DNA from: G963674685 sp964591275
GTDB lineage: Bacteria; Lernaellota; Lernaellaia; JACKCT01
Direction: 5' to 3'
Assembly (NCBI GenBank): GCA_964591275.1
Contig: CAZQAE010000010.1
Span: forward strand, 1-64,000
DNA length: 64,000 nucleotides
Positions 28,658-36,845 of this stretch are shown here, in pieces. Made by a program: the position numbers and the translations under genes. The notes beneath the pieces were generated by a model. That model had not been told where the DNA came from. It searched no databases and saw only the letters and a program-made list of their open reading frames with translations. Each line of letters begins with the position of its first letter. The stretch's first letter is position 1.

Positions 28658-29716
28658 TCAAAAGGATCCGCAATACAATCGGGACATGATTTCGGTGGAT
28701 GACTGGTAACATCCGGGACATTCGTCGGTCATGCGGCGCAATTCATCGGCCCGCTCTGAGGACCAGATTTCCTCCACGTCGTTTTTCATCAGATTGCCGA
28801 TGACATCATAACGCAATCCGCAGACGGTCATGTCGCCATTGGGCATCACGTAAGCCAGATTTCGGACTTCGCGGCATCGGAACCGTTTCGGCGCTTCGCC
28901 GTCTAGGCGCCGGGAGACAATGTCTTTATTGGAGCGCCGCAAAAACCATTGCGCGGCGCGATCCAAGCCGCCTTTGTAGCCCATTTTCCATTGCATGTAG
29001 GCGCGTTTGATTTTTTGCCTGTCCGACGCCTGGATGATTTTGTGTTCGACTTTCGACCAGTCCTCCACGTTTTTTAAGAACGGGGAGAAGTTGATGCCCG
29101 GCACGAGATCGACGCCCAGATTACGGCACAGTTCGATGGCTTGCGGCAGTTCGTCCACTGTATCATCGGTCATTCCGTAGTTGGCGCCCACCGAAAAACC
29201 TTTTTCCTTAGCCAGCGCTGCGGCTGCTTTGAGTGTTTCGAGGACTTGCGGAAAGGCTTCGGGTTTGTCGCGGACCTTTCCGTAGGAGTTTTCCATTCCG
29301 TCGAGGCTGATGCGCAGATTCAGATCGGGGCCGCCGCAGCGCTCAAGGAACTCGACAATGCCTTCGGTCCGATAACCGGCGGTCGTGATTTGCAGAATGT
29401 AGGGATCGGCATATTGCCGAAACGATTCGCAGATCTCTGCCAGATCCTCACGCAAAAATGGCTCGCCGCCGATGATCTTCACAATGTCCAGGCTGCGAAG
29501 CCGCCGCGCCATGACATTCCATTGCTCGGTCGATAGCTCTTCCCACGTTTCGGCGCGCTTCCAGTTGTCGCACATAGTGCATTGGCCATCGCAGCGCCAT
29601 GTGGGAACGACGTGCGCGGCGCGCGGCAGTCCTGGTCGGTCATCGAGATTGCGGACGATGGCGTCGGCGACGTGAGCATAAGCTCGAAGGCGGGGCATTA
29701 ATGGCCTGTGCGGCAT
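28658..29716 (-). CDS. Radical SAM protein with Cys-rich C-terminus
   Basis: The cluster motif CDGQCTMC (C42, C46, C49) is followed by IIGGEPFLREDLAEIC and RISLDGMENSYGKVR, a radical SAM barrel. A C-terminal Fe-S region has RFRCREV, MTVCGLRYDVIGNL and CPGCYQ, like the shortened SPASM or twitch domains. The start is set at ATG 29716 because GAAGGA lies 8 nt upstream; ATG 29725, which makes an ATGA overlap with the upstream gene, would be too close to that site. The gene is downstream of a GT-C-like membrane protein and a B12-radical SAM gene. It may modify a lipid, sugar or peptide; the substrate is unknown. Confidence 0.85.
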   Translation of the reverse strand: MPHRPLMPRLRAYAHVADAIVRNLDDRPGLPRAAHVVPTWRCDGQCTMCDNWKRAETWEELSTEQWNVMARRLRSLDIVKIIGGEPFLREDLAEICESFRQYADPYILQITTAGYRTEGIVEFLERCGGPDLNLRISLDGMENSYGKVRDKPEAFPQVLETLKAAAALAKEKGFSVGANYGMTDDTVDELPQAIELCRNLGVDLVPGINFSPFLKNVEDWSKVEHKIIQASDRQKIKRAYMQWKMGYKGGLDRAAQWFLRRSNKDIVSRRLDGEAPKRFRCREVRNLAYVMPNGDMTVCGLRYDVIGNLMKNDVEEIWSSERADELRRMTDECPGCYQSSTEIMSRLYCGSF

Positions 29717-29721
29717 CAAAT

Positions 29722-31242
29722 TCATCCTTCGCTTTCGGTTGGAACGAAAATATCGAATCGTCCGATCCGCTCGTGAAGTTTGTATCTTTTCATAATCCAT
29801 GCGTGAAGCAAAGGGGCGACGCGTACGAATCGATTGGCCTCCTTGCCGTCGGCGATGAAGTCTTCGAGGACGATGACTTTTGGAGGATCGGCCCCCATGG
29901 TTTCGATAATTTGGCTCTCGTCGAAACCAAGCAAATCTTCGGGGCGGTCAAAAAGCGCTAGAGGCAGAGGATTGCGTCGCTTGGTCAGGTGATAAAGGCC
30001 GGGGGCGAAGGGGACAACGAAAATCGCATCGTCCACCGCACTGAGTTTTTGCACCAAGCCCACGACTTTTTCAGTCTCGATGATTTTTGATCCTGCGTCG
30101 GTGAATCGAGCGAAGGGGATATTTAGCTTGCGATCACCGCTAAGAATTTGTGCGACGCTTCCCACGTAATAATCCGTTGAAGATAGAAAAATGGCGCTGA
30201 TGCTCAAGAAAAGTAGGCATGAGATGGTGCCAATGATGACCTGAAGATTTACGCGCTTCACATCGGAGCGCATGACGCCGTGATCAAAACTGATGGCGAA
30301 AAGCAGGTAGAAAGGCGCGGCGTTTTGAATGAAATGTGCGCCGTCGGCCCTGGCCAGCATCTTCGGAACACTGGCCAATGCAACGAGTCCGATGGCGATC
30401 AGAGCCTTTTGTATTTGATCGGATTTACCTTTTTGCTTTTTAACAACGACGGCTGCCGCAACAAGGGATAGAAGAAAGAGATCAATCATCATGGCTTCCA
30501 CCACGCCGAGCGGTCCCGGTATGCGAAAGCCGATAAATAGCGACATGAGCAGGTCTCTGGGGCCAAGAAAATCCGATCCAATCAGGGCGAAGTGCCGCTG
30601 GAAAAATACGCTCCAGTCGGTCAGCATGATCCAAGGTGCGGCAAAGGGCAGGGTGATTAAATAGACGCCGAGTAATGGCGCGAGTGCGTTTTTAATTTCG
30701 GCCTTTCGGATGATGAAAAACACTGCGCAGGCCATTAAAAGGGGCAGGCCTGTATAGGGATGCAGGCTCGTTACGACGGCGCAAGTAATGGCGAGTAGCG
30801 CCGCTTTCAGTGCGGGGCGATTCGGCGCAGGCCACAGCAGGAGCGTCAGGATCAGCATTTCAAAAAATGGGATGAAGGCCTTATGGATCGGTCCCGGTCC
30901 GAAGACGAAGGGCGCCAGGGCCAGGAACATGGCCAGGGGTCCGGCGTATATCAGGGCAAGCCGGGCGATCAAAAGCGCGGTGAGTATTCGCAAGATCGTC
31001 CAGACGACGCGCAGCGATAATAGGTTGTCCCCTGTCGCCGAAAGGATCAGCGCATCGACAGTGTACCGCGAGCTGTAATGGCCGAATGCATCAGGATCGA
31101 GCAGGCATTGCTTTGCTTTGCTTGCCCCTTCCCATACAAGTCCCTCATCGGAAAGGTTCACGGCGCTTCTGTACTGCGGGGCGAAAAGCAGACATGCCAG
31201 CAATGCGGCGACGGCAAAAAATATGAAATGAGGCCTGCTCAT
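29722..31242 (-). CDS. Polytopic membrane protein, GT-C glycosyltransferase-like
   Basis: The 506-residue protein has about ten hydrophobic helices and a soluble C-terminal domain (~390-506). The first periplasmic loop holds acidic residues in NLSDEGLVWEG, where GT-C enzymes (ArnT, PMT, Dol-P-sugar using) place their catalytic Asp. The family call is by architecture only. Such enzymes transfer a sugar from a polyprenyl-phosphate donor on the periplasmic side. Its start overlaps the stop of the B12-radical SAM gene as ATGA and its stop abuts the next radical SAM gene, so the three are translationally coupled. Confidence 0.75.
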   Translation of the reverse strand: MSRPHFIFFAVAALLACLLFAPQYRSAVNLSDEGLVWEGASKAKQCLLDPDAFGHYSSRYTVDALILSATGDNLLSLRVVWTILRILTALLIARLALIYAGPLAMFLALAPFVFGPGPIHKAFIPFFEMLILTLLLWPAPNRPALKAALLAITCAVVTSLHPYTGLPLLMACAVFFIIRKAEIKNALAPLLGVYLITLPFAAPWIMLTDWSVFFQRHFALIGSDFLGPRDLLMSLFIGFRIPGPLGVVEAMMIDLFLLSLVAAAVVVKKQKGKSDQIQKALIAIGLVALASVPKMLARADGAHFIQNAAPFYLLFAISFDHGVMRSDVKRVNLQVIIGTISCLLFLSISAIFLSSTDYYVGSVAQILSGDRKLNIPFARFTDAGSKIIETEKVVGLVQKLSAVDDAIFVVPFAPGLYHLTKRRNPLPLALFDRPEDLLGFDESQIIETMGADPPKVIVLEDFIADGKEANRFVRVAPLLHAWIMKRYKLHERIGRFDIFVPTESEG

Positions 31243-32759
31243 TGCGTCGGCAACCTGCGGATGGATGCGTATTCCCGGAATTTCGCAAAGCTTAATTCGC
31301 CGCTAATGAGTTTGCCGATTCCGATCCAGGCCAGCCTGAGGGCGTCCGCCACGCGCGCCGAAGCGACGAGTATTCCCGGATGTTTTTTCAGAGCCGGGAT
31401 GGAGGCCAGCCACCTCAGTTTCCACTTGGGTATAAAGGGCTTGGAGGCCAGAGCCATCAGGGCCATATAATATCGGTCCTCGGGCGGTCTGGGCCAGTCG
31501 AAGCTTGCGCGAAACTGCCGGAAGCTTTTTTGTGCCCGCCCTTCGATTTCATTTTCCGTCATATGACCGCCCTGGGTCAGACTGTCGAATACGCCGGACT
31601 TGGGAAATACATTTAAGGAGTAAAGGAAAATTCTATAGGGCTGCGGCAATTCCATGAGCAGCTCGAATGTAGCGCGTTTGTCTTTTTCCGTGGCGAGGGG
31701 ATTGTCGATAATGATGTCGTAGTTGACTTCCAGTCCGAGGCGCGAGGCGAGAAGACCGAACTGAATAATCTTTTGTCGGTTGTCCTTCCGATTGTAAATT
31801 TCCGATTCTTCTTCGCTCGCGGCTTCGATGCCCATCTGCACGTGCTTGAGTCCCGCTTTGGCCAGCCTCTCGATGTCGTCTGTCTTGAAGGCCTCCGGGT
31901 TCAGGAGAATATCGAAGGGCGTTCCGATCTCTTTCGGCCAGCGCTCGCAGAATTCCGTCAGCCATGACTTGGGATGAATGAAGGTGTCGTCATCGAATTT
32001 GATGCGCCGAAAACGTTTGAAATGCCGCCTGGCCTCTTGGATTTCCCCTATGACCGATTCGACCGTACGCCGCCTGAATGCGAAGCGCCTGCCGTAAATC
32101 TGCGCCAGGGACGCTTCGTAACAATAAGCGCAGGCGTAAGGGCAGCCGCGACTCGCATGGACTCGGATCACTCCCAGCCGGGTCAGGGGATCGCCGCGGA
32201 TGATGTTTCCATTTTCGATCAGGACTTTGTTGTGTGAAGAAAAATCCCGGCAGGGCAGGGCGTCAAGATCGACGAAGTCGGAAGCCGGCGTATAGGGCCC
32301 GGTGTCGCCCCGCTGGAATAATCCCGGTATGCCGGACCAATCTCGACCATCGATGCTTCGTTTTGCAATCTGCTGAATTATTGGTTCGCCTTCGCCGACC
32401 GCCACGGCGTCCGCCCAGGCAACGCAATCTTCCGGGGCAATCGTGGGATGGATTCCCCCAACCAGAATTTTCGCCCCGGTTGCAAGGCGAATTTCTTCGG
32501 CGATGTTTTCGATAAGCCGCAAATACGGGGTGCCGAATCCGATGCCGACGATGTCCGCCTCGATTTTCTTGAGATACCCGCAGAGCTTTGCGATTTCCGC
32601 CCGCGTCGGGGCGATGACGTTGTTGTTGCGCCAATCCTTAAAGAAAATCGTGTGCGGTGAAAGGCCCATCTCCATAAGAACTGCGGCCAATATGCGTACG
32701 CCGTTGTTTTCCGTTCCATACGGCGTCACAAGGGCGATTGTCGGTTTGTTTTTCTTCAT
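31239..32759 (-). CDS. B12-binding-domain radical SAM protein
   Basis: Residues ~5-135 form a cobalamin-binding-type Rossmann domain (VRILAAVLMEMG, DIVGIGFGTPYL, KILVGGIHPTIAPED, AVGEGEP). The radical SAM motif CPYACAYC is at C206, C210, C213, followed by FDDDTFIHPKSWL and MGIEAASEEESEIYNR. This is the class of B12-dependent radical SAM methylases and ring-forming enzymes (HpnR, BchE relatives); the usual B12-binding His is not seen, as in many family members. A C-terminal ~130 residues is family-typical. Start ATG 32759 gives the cleanest N-terminus; ATG 32783 is possible. It overlaps the next gene by ATGA. Substrate unknown. Confidence 0.88.
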   Translation of the reverse strand: MKKNKPTIALVTPYGTENNGVRILAAVLMEMGLSPHTIFFKDWRNNNVIAPTRAEIAKLCGYLKKIEADIVGIGFGTPYLRLIENIAEEIRLATGAKILVGGIHPTIAPEDCVAWADAVAVGEGEPIIQQIAKRSIDGRDWSGIPGLFQRGDTGPYTPASDFVDLDALPCRDFSSHNKVLIENGNIIRGDPLTRLGVIRVHASRGCPYACAYCYEASLAQIYGRRFAFRRRTVESVIGEIQEARRHFKRFRRIKFDDDTFIHPKSWLTEFCERWPKEIGTPFDILLNPEAFKTDDIERLAKAGLKHVQMGIEAASEEESEIYNRKDNRQKIIQFGLLASRLGLEVNYDIIIDNPLATEKDKRATFELLMELPQPYRIFLYSLNVFPKSGVFDSLTQGGHMTENEIEGRAQKSFRQFRASFDWPRPPEDRYYMALMALASKPFIPKWKLRWLASIPALKKHPGILVASARVADALRLAWIGIGKLISGELSFAKFREYASIRRLPTQ

Positions 32760-32813
32760 GCGGCTCGTGCTCTTTGGCTCCATCAATGTTTGTGCACTCT
32801 TTTTATATCCATA

Positions 32814-33031
32814 TCAGTCAAGACGAAAAAGTCCAAGCTCGTACGCGCTGCGAATTGCATCTTCCATATTGGGTCGGGTTGGGACGGCGGCGCAATTCTA
32901 AGGCAATTGTCGGCGTGATGGCATGCGTGATATTGACCCATGATAGGGGCATAGGTTTTTGTGCTGATTTTTTCGGCGATAAAACGAAGCACATCGCCGG
33001 TTTCGGCAAGCCCATTCGGCAATGCCAGACC
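32814..33031 (-). pseudogene. Decayed C-terminal remnant of a PflX-type radical SAM gene
   Basis: Reading the minus strand after the FAD oxidase stop, three frames in succession spell the end of a PflX-like (COG1313) radical SAM protein. Frame one gives GLALPNGLAETGDVLRFIAE and ISTKTYAPIMGQY. After a frameshift the second gives LELRRRPNPTQY. After another the third gives MEDAIRSAYELGLFRLD and then a stop (32814-32816). In intact relatives these blocks are colinear in one frame. The N-terminal ~75 percent, with the Cys motif, is absent. So this is a truncated gene with at least two frameshifts. It lies between the B12-radical SAM gene and the FAD oxidase. Homology is from memory of the family. 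Confidence 0.7.
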
Positions 33032-33038
33032 GCGTCGT

Positions 33039-34376
33039 TCACTTCTTCCGAAACTTCGTGGGTGCGAAGCGCTCGTAGAGGCCGTCAAAGACATTTCCAG
33101 GGTCCAGCCGTTTTTTCATGTCATCGTATGTCGGCTTGCAATAAATTTCCCAGAAGGATTGTTCGTCGTAGTGATTGCGTGAGATCAGCGTTTTGATGCC
33201 GCCCAATTCGTAGACCTTTTTTTCCATCAAATCCGAGTAATCAATGCGTGGATCGCTGTTGTTTTTTCCATAAATCGCGCAATCGATTAAGAAATGGTCA
33301 TCCATCTTCTTGGCCCATTTTTTTGAAAGCCAGGGATAATAGTCTTTGACGCGATAGGGCACTATCCAGAGAGGGAAAAAGTCAAAATCGCTTTCGTACC
33401 ATTGGTAAAATTCCTTGAATCGCTTGGAAGGGATAAATACATCCACAACCACTTCCGGCCTCTTTTTGAGTTTGAGGATGTGGCGAAATCGATTGGACCA
33501 GGTGATCAGGTTGGTTGAGCCTAAAAAGATTTTACCCACCAGAAGGCGGACCAGCTTGTTTTCCAAAACGGGAGTCGTCCTGGTCAGCCAGTGGCATTCG
33601 GCGTCGTAACGATAAAAATAATGCTGCGTGGCGAGGTAGTCTTCAGTTTTGATCGCGGTGCTCTTGTAATAGATATTCAGCCATTCGTAGTTGGACACGT
33701 AGGGAGCGTCATCGACCATCCGGCCGAGACAGATTACGAATTTCGACGGGCTGTGAATGATCGCGTCGACGAATTCATAGTCCGCCTTTTCACACCGTTT
33801 GCGCAACTCGGACCAAAACTCGTCAAAGTTGGAATGGTGGTGGTATTCCATCTTCACGAAAGGCTTGGCCGGGAGAAGTTTGAATTTGATCTTGCTGATG
33901 ACGCCCAGCGTGCCGTAAGAGCCGTGCATCATCTCGAAGATTTTCGGATCCTTTTCTCGGGAGCAGCTCAGGACTTCGCCTTCGCCTGTGATAACTTCGT
34001 ACTCCAGGCAGCTATCATGAAATCCTCCGTCTTTGTAGGACATCGATTCAACCGAGCAGCCCGACACGGCACCGCCGATGGTGATGCCTTTAAGTTCGGA
34101 TACGGTGTTCGGGATTAGGCCTTTAGCCAGTGTTGCCCGGGTCAGATCTTCAAAGGTCAGGCCGGATTCAGCGGTGCAAGTCAGATTTTTTTCGTCGATT
34201 TTGAGCAACTCATCCAAAGGCGAGAGGTCGATTTTCGGCGTCTCATTCGGGTCCGTATAAGGATTGGGGACTAAATGCGATACTGACTTTTTTACGAACT
34301 CGACGCGCACTCCTTTTTTGGCCGCGGCCTTTAGCTGCTGTGCGACGTTGCGAACTTTTTCATCGTGGCTTTGCAT
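33039..34376 (-). CDS. FAD-binding (PCMH-type) oxidoreductase, DHCR24-like
   Basis: The N-terminal half has the FAD_binding_4 pattern: TCTAESGLTFEDLTRATLAK, then GITIGGAVSGCSVESMSYKD and GSYGTLGVISKIKF, which hold the flavin pyrophosphate. The C-terminal half (about 230-445) is the substrate domain. Overall length (~445) and order are like delta-24 sterol reductase or other FAD-linked oxidases of the DIMINUTO/DHCR24 group. The substrate could be a terpenoid or sugar-lipid double bond, but no sterol or hopanoid genes are in the window to support this. The start is ATG 34376 with GGGA a few bases upstream; 34430 is longer but unsupported. Confidence 0.85.
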   Translation of the reverse strand: MQSHDEKVRNVAQQLKAAAKKGVRVEFVKKSVSHLVPNPYTDPNETPKIDLSPLDELLKIDEKNLTCTAESGLTFEDLTRATLAKGLIPNTVSELKGITIGGAVSGCSVESMSYKDGGFHDSCLEYEVITGEGEVLSCSREKDPKIFEMMHGSYGTLGVISKIKFKLLPAKPFVKMEYHHHSNFDEFWSELRKRCEKADYEFVDAIIHSPSKFVICLGRMVDDAPYVSNYEWLNIYYKSTAIKTEDYLATQHYFYRYDAECHWLTRTTPVLENKLVRLLVGKIFLGSTNLITWSNRFRHILKLKKRPEVVVDVFIPSKRFKEFYQWYESDFDFFPLWIVPYRVKDYYPWLSKKWAKKMDDHFLIDCAIYGKNNSDPRIDYSDLMEKKVYELGGIKTLISRNHYDEQSFWEIYCKPTYDDMKKRLDPGNVFDGLYERFAPTKFRKK

Positions 34377-34757
34377 GTCATTCCCAATCTGGTTGATGGA
34401 GGATTGAAACCGAAGCTGATAGGAACGCATTAAAGGCGAAACGTTGGAGTTTTACTAGCCCAGTTTCACGCAACCGAAAACACAGGCTGTTTTTAGCACT
34501 TAGGTTTGTTTCAAAGCAATAAGTAAGTTTAAGGCTGCCCGCAAAAAGAATTGTTTGCGTTTGGTTTGCTATTTGTATGGTTTTTAAAAGACAAATCATA
34601 CTCCATAGTCGCCAGAAACCAAATAAAGCCTGTCATTGTTGCGGCAGGCAATTGATCCTTCACGAAAACAATAAAAAACTATATGATACTGAATCGATTG
34701 GGGGCAAAATTTAACCCGGCTGGGGATTGACTGCCCGGAAAAAAAGGAGAACGCGTC
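34377..34757. other. Divergent intergenic region
   Basis: About 380 bp between the FAD oxidase (leftward) and the HD-GYP gene (rightward). It is A/T-rich. A short hairpin GCCTG/CAGGC with a 12-nt loop lies near 34629-34650, and a sigma-70-like promoter candidate is at 34659-34687. No open reading frame with coding character, tRNA or repeat is seen. Confidence 0.5.
34659..34687 (+). promoter_or_regulatory. Sigma-70-like promoter candidate for the HD-GYP gene
   Basis: TTCACG (34659-34664) and TATGAT (34682-34687) are separated by 17 bp. The -35 matches 4 of 6 and the -10 matches 5 of 6 consensus bases. The transcript would have a leader of roughly 65 nt before GTG 34758. The surrounding A/T-richness raises the chance of a false match. 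Confidence 0.4.
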
Positions 34758-35891
34758 GTGAGTGACAACGAATACGCTACATCAACTTTTGTGCGGCAAA
34801 ATCGCTATCAGCGTCTGGTGGAAATAGCCGGATTGATTTCCGGATCGTTGAATCCCAAGGTTGTTTGGCGCCGGGCCACCGAGGCCGCCGCAGAAATTGC
34901 CAGCACTGAAGCCGCCAGCCTTTTTCTTATTGACGAAGCCTCAGGGGACATCGTGGTCGAAGTCGCTTTTGGGACGGCGGAAGCGGATTTTGAGAAGGTC
35001 AGAATTAAAATGGGGGAGGGAATCGTTGGGCATGTGATCGATTCCGGGAAAAGCGTTGTCATCGACGATGTGGAGATTGACGACCGCTTTGAAACAAAGA
35101 TGGACTATTTCAGCGAGCTCGTGACGCGCAATCTCATGTGCTCACCGCTGATTCACCGCGGCAAGGTGATCGGCGCGCTGGAAGTCGCCAACAAATTCGG
35201 CGATTTGAAGTTTACGCAAAACGACCAACTCGCCTTTGAAACATTAGCCAACCAGGTGGCGGTTTCCATTGTCAACGCACGTTTTTACGAAGAGCTTCAA
35301 CGAGCTTTCCTCGGTACAATTTCTGCGCTGGTCGAGACCATTGAAAAGCGCGATCCCTACACCGGTGGTCACACCAAGCGCGTCGTGGAGGGTTCGGTGG
35401 CCATCGCGCAGAAACTCGGCCTGGATGAGCGTGATCAGGAGCGTTTACGAATGGCGGCTATGCTGCACGACATCGGAAAGCTGGGCGTGGACGACGCGAT
35501 TCTCCGCAAGCCGGGCAAGCTCACTGACGACGAATTTGCGGCCATGAAAAGGCACACAACCTTTGGGGAGGAAATCGTCCAGCATGTTCCAGGCATGGCG
35601 GATGTCATCCCCGGCATCAAGTTTCATCACGAACGATACGACGGGCGCGGCTACCCGGAGGGTTTGAAGGGGCATTCGATTCCCTTGATGGCCAGAATTA
35701 TTTGTGTCGCCGATACCTACGACGCCATGACCAGCAATCGTCCATACCGCGACGGATTGCCCCACCAAACGGCGATGGATGAACTGCGCGATAAAAGCAA
35801 TTCTCAGTTTGATCCCATCGCTGTGCAGGCTTTTTTCGAAGCGGTTGACTCAGGCGACTTCCTGGGCGCCCGCGAGGAAGACGATCTCTAG
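34758..35891 (+). CDS. GAF + HD-GYP protein (c-di-GMP phosphodiesterase)
   Basis: The start is GTG 34758 with AAGGAG 8-10 nt upstream. Residues ~20-180 are a GAF domain. Residues ~190-370 are an HD-GYP domain: KRDPYTGGHTKRV, the HD pair in MLHDIGKLG, HHERYDGRGYPEG (GYP), and ADTYDAMTSNRPYR. All metal-binding residues of the family look intact, so it probably hydrolyses cyclic-di-GMP in the cytosol under control of a ligand or redox state sensed by GAF. It has no receiver domain. It ends tail-to-tail with a GT2 gene, sharing CTAG (35888-35891). c-di-GMP control of motility and polysaccharide would fit the flagellar, PilZ and polysaccharide genes nearby. Confidence 0.93.
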   Translation: MSDNEYATSTFVRQNRYQRLVEIAGLISGSLNPKVVWRRATEAAAEIASTEAASLFLIDEASGDIVVEVAFGTAEADFEKVRIKMGEGIVGHVIDSGKSVVIDDVEIDDRFETKMDYFSELVTRNLMCSPLIHRGKVIGALEVANKFGDLKFTQNDQLAFETLANQVAVSIVNARFYEELQRAFLGTISALVETIEKRDPYTGGHTKRVVEGSVAIAQKLGLDERDQERLRMAAMLHDIGKLGVDDAILRKPGKLTDDEFAAMKRHTTFGEEIVQHVPGMADVIPGIKFHHERYDGRGYPEGLKGHSIPLMARIICVADTYDAMTSNRPYRDGLPHQTAMDELRDKSNSQFDPIAVQAFFEAVDSGDFLGAREEDDL

Positions 35892-36844
35892 GCGGGGTTG
35901 CGCTTTACGCCGCATCTCGCCTGGCCAAGGAGTTTTCTTTTTTTCATCATCTTTGGCAAACCACGCAGCAGTCGGCGCCAGGCCGAGATAAATCCGGGCT
36001 GAGTCAGGCTTTTCCATATCCATCGCGGCGCTTCCCGAATGGAAGTCCTAGCCAGCGTCGTAGCCAACGCGCGGCCATCGGCGTTTTTCACCAACATTAG
36101 ATAACGGTTTGCAAAGGCCTCTGCGTCGATTTTCGGGCCATGATATGGAGGATCCTTTCGGTCGTGCACGGCTACGGCTCGTGGAACGTATGTAAAACTC
36201 CATCCCAAATTTTTGGCGCGCCAGGCCAGATCAACATCTTCGTAATACGCAAAGAAATCTTCATCGAAAAGTTCGCCGTCAATCAGGCAGTCGCATAACG
36301 CCTCTTGTCGCCAAAGTGCGCAGGCCGCTGTCGGACCGAAGATAGAAAGCGCGCTGTCATATTGCCCTGTATCGATTTCTCCACGCCCGCGATCATGGGG
36401 TGAAAGATCGCCAAGGGACAAAAGCATCCCTGTGGAATCGATAAATTGCCGCCCTTTATCATCCACTAGAGGTCTCACGAGTTTCGGTTGCGTCGCCGCA
36501 ACCGCCGGATCGCTGTTGATCAGGGTTTGCGCGCATGCGCCCAGGCAACCGGGTTGGGCAATGGCATCGGGATTGCAAAAAAGAATGAGAGAAGAATCGA
36601 CTTTTGCAAAAGCGGCGTTTGCGCCGGCGGCGAAGCCGATATTTGTTTCGCAACGGATGACTTTCACATCCTCAAATTCCAAGGCAATTTCCGCGGATTC
36701 GTCGAGCGAGTTGTTGTCGAAAACGACCACATCGACTTCGACCTCGCTTTGCGCGCAAAGAGCGCCAAGGCAGTCGCGTAAGGTGTCCGCGCTGTTGTAC
36801 GAGACCACGCAGGCCGTTATTCGTGGAAGTTTTTTGCGAGTCAT
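35888..36844 (-). CDS. GT2 family glycosyltransferase (rhamnosyltransferase-like)
   Basis: GT-A fold enzyme: ITACVVSYNSADTLRDCLGAL, VVVFDNNSLDES, NIGFAAGANAAF, LFCNPDA and FDEDFFAYYEDVDLAWRA. The NPDA and EDVDLAWR motifs are typical of WbbL-like rhamnosyltransferases, although the donor is not proven. About 318 residues from ATG 36844, which lies next to the aminotransferase stop; TTG 36856 is a longer alternative overlapping it by 11 bp. It is the last gene of the second surface-polysaccharide group. Confidence 0.9.
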   Translation of the reverse strand: MTRKKLPRITACVVSYNSADTLRDCLGALCAQSEVEVDVVVFDNNSLDESAEIALEFEDVKVIRCETNIGFAAGANAAFAKVDSSLILFCNPDAIAQPGCLGACAQTLINSDPAVAATQPKLVRPLVDDKGRQFIDSTGMLLSLGDLSPHDRGRGEIDTGQYDSALSIFGPTAACALWRQEALCDCLIDGELFDEDFFAYYEDVDLAWRAKNLGWSFTYVPRAVAVHDRKDPPYHGPKIDAEAFANRYLMLVKNADGRALATTLARTSIREAPRWIWKSLTQPGFISAWRRLLRGLPKMMKKRKLLGQARCGVKRNPA

Positions 36845-36845
36845 T

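Noticed and set aside
32783..33094. Apparent 103-codon minus-strand gene
   Set aside because: Only its middle resembles PflX, with the rest in other frames; it is treated as part of a frameshifted remnant, not an intact gene.
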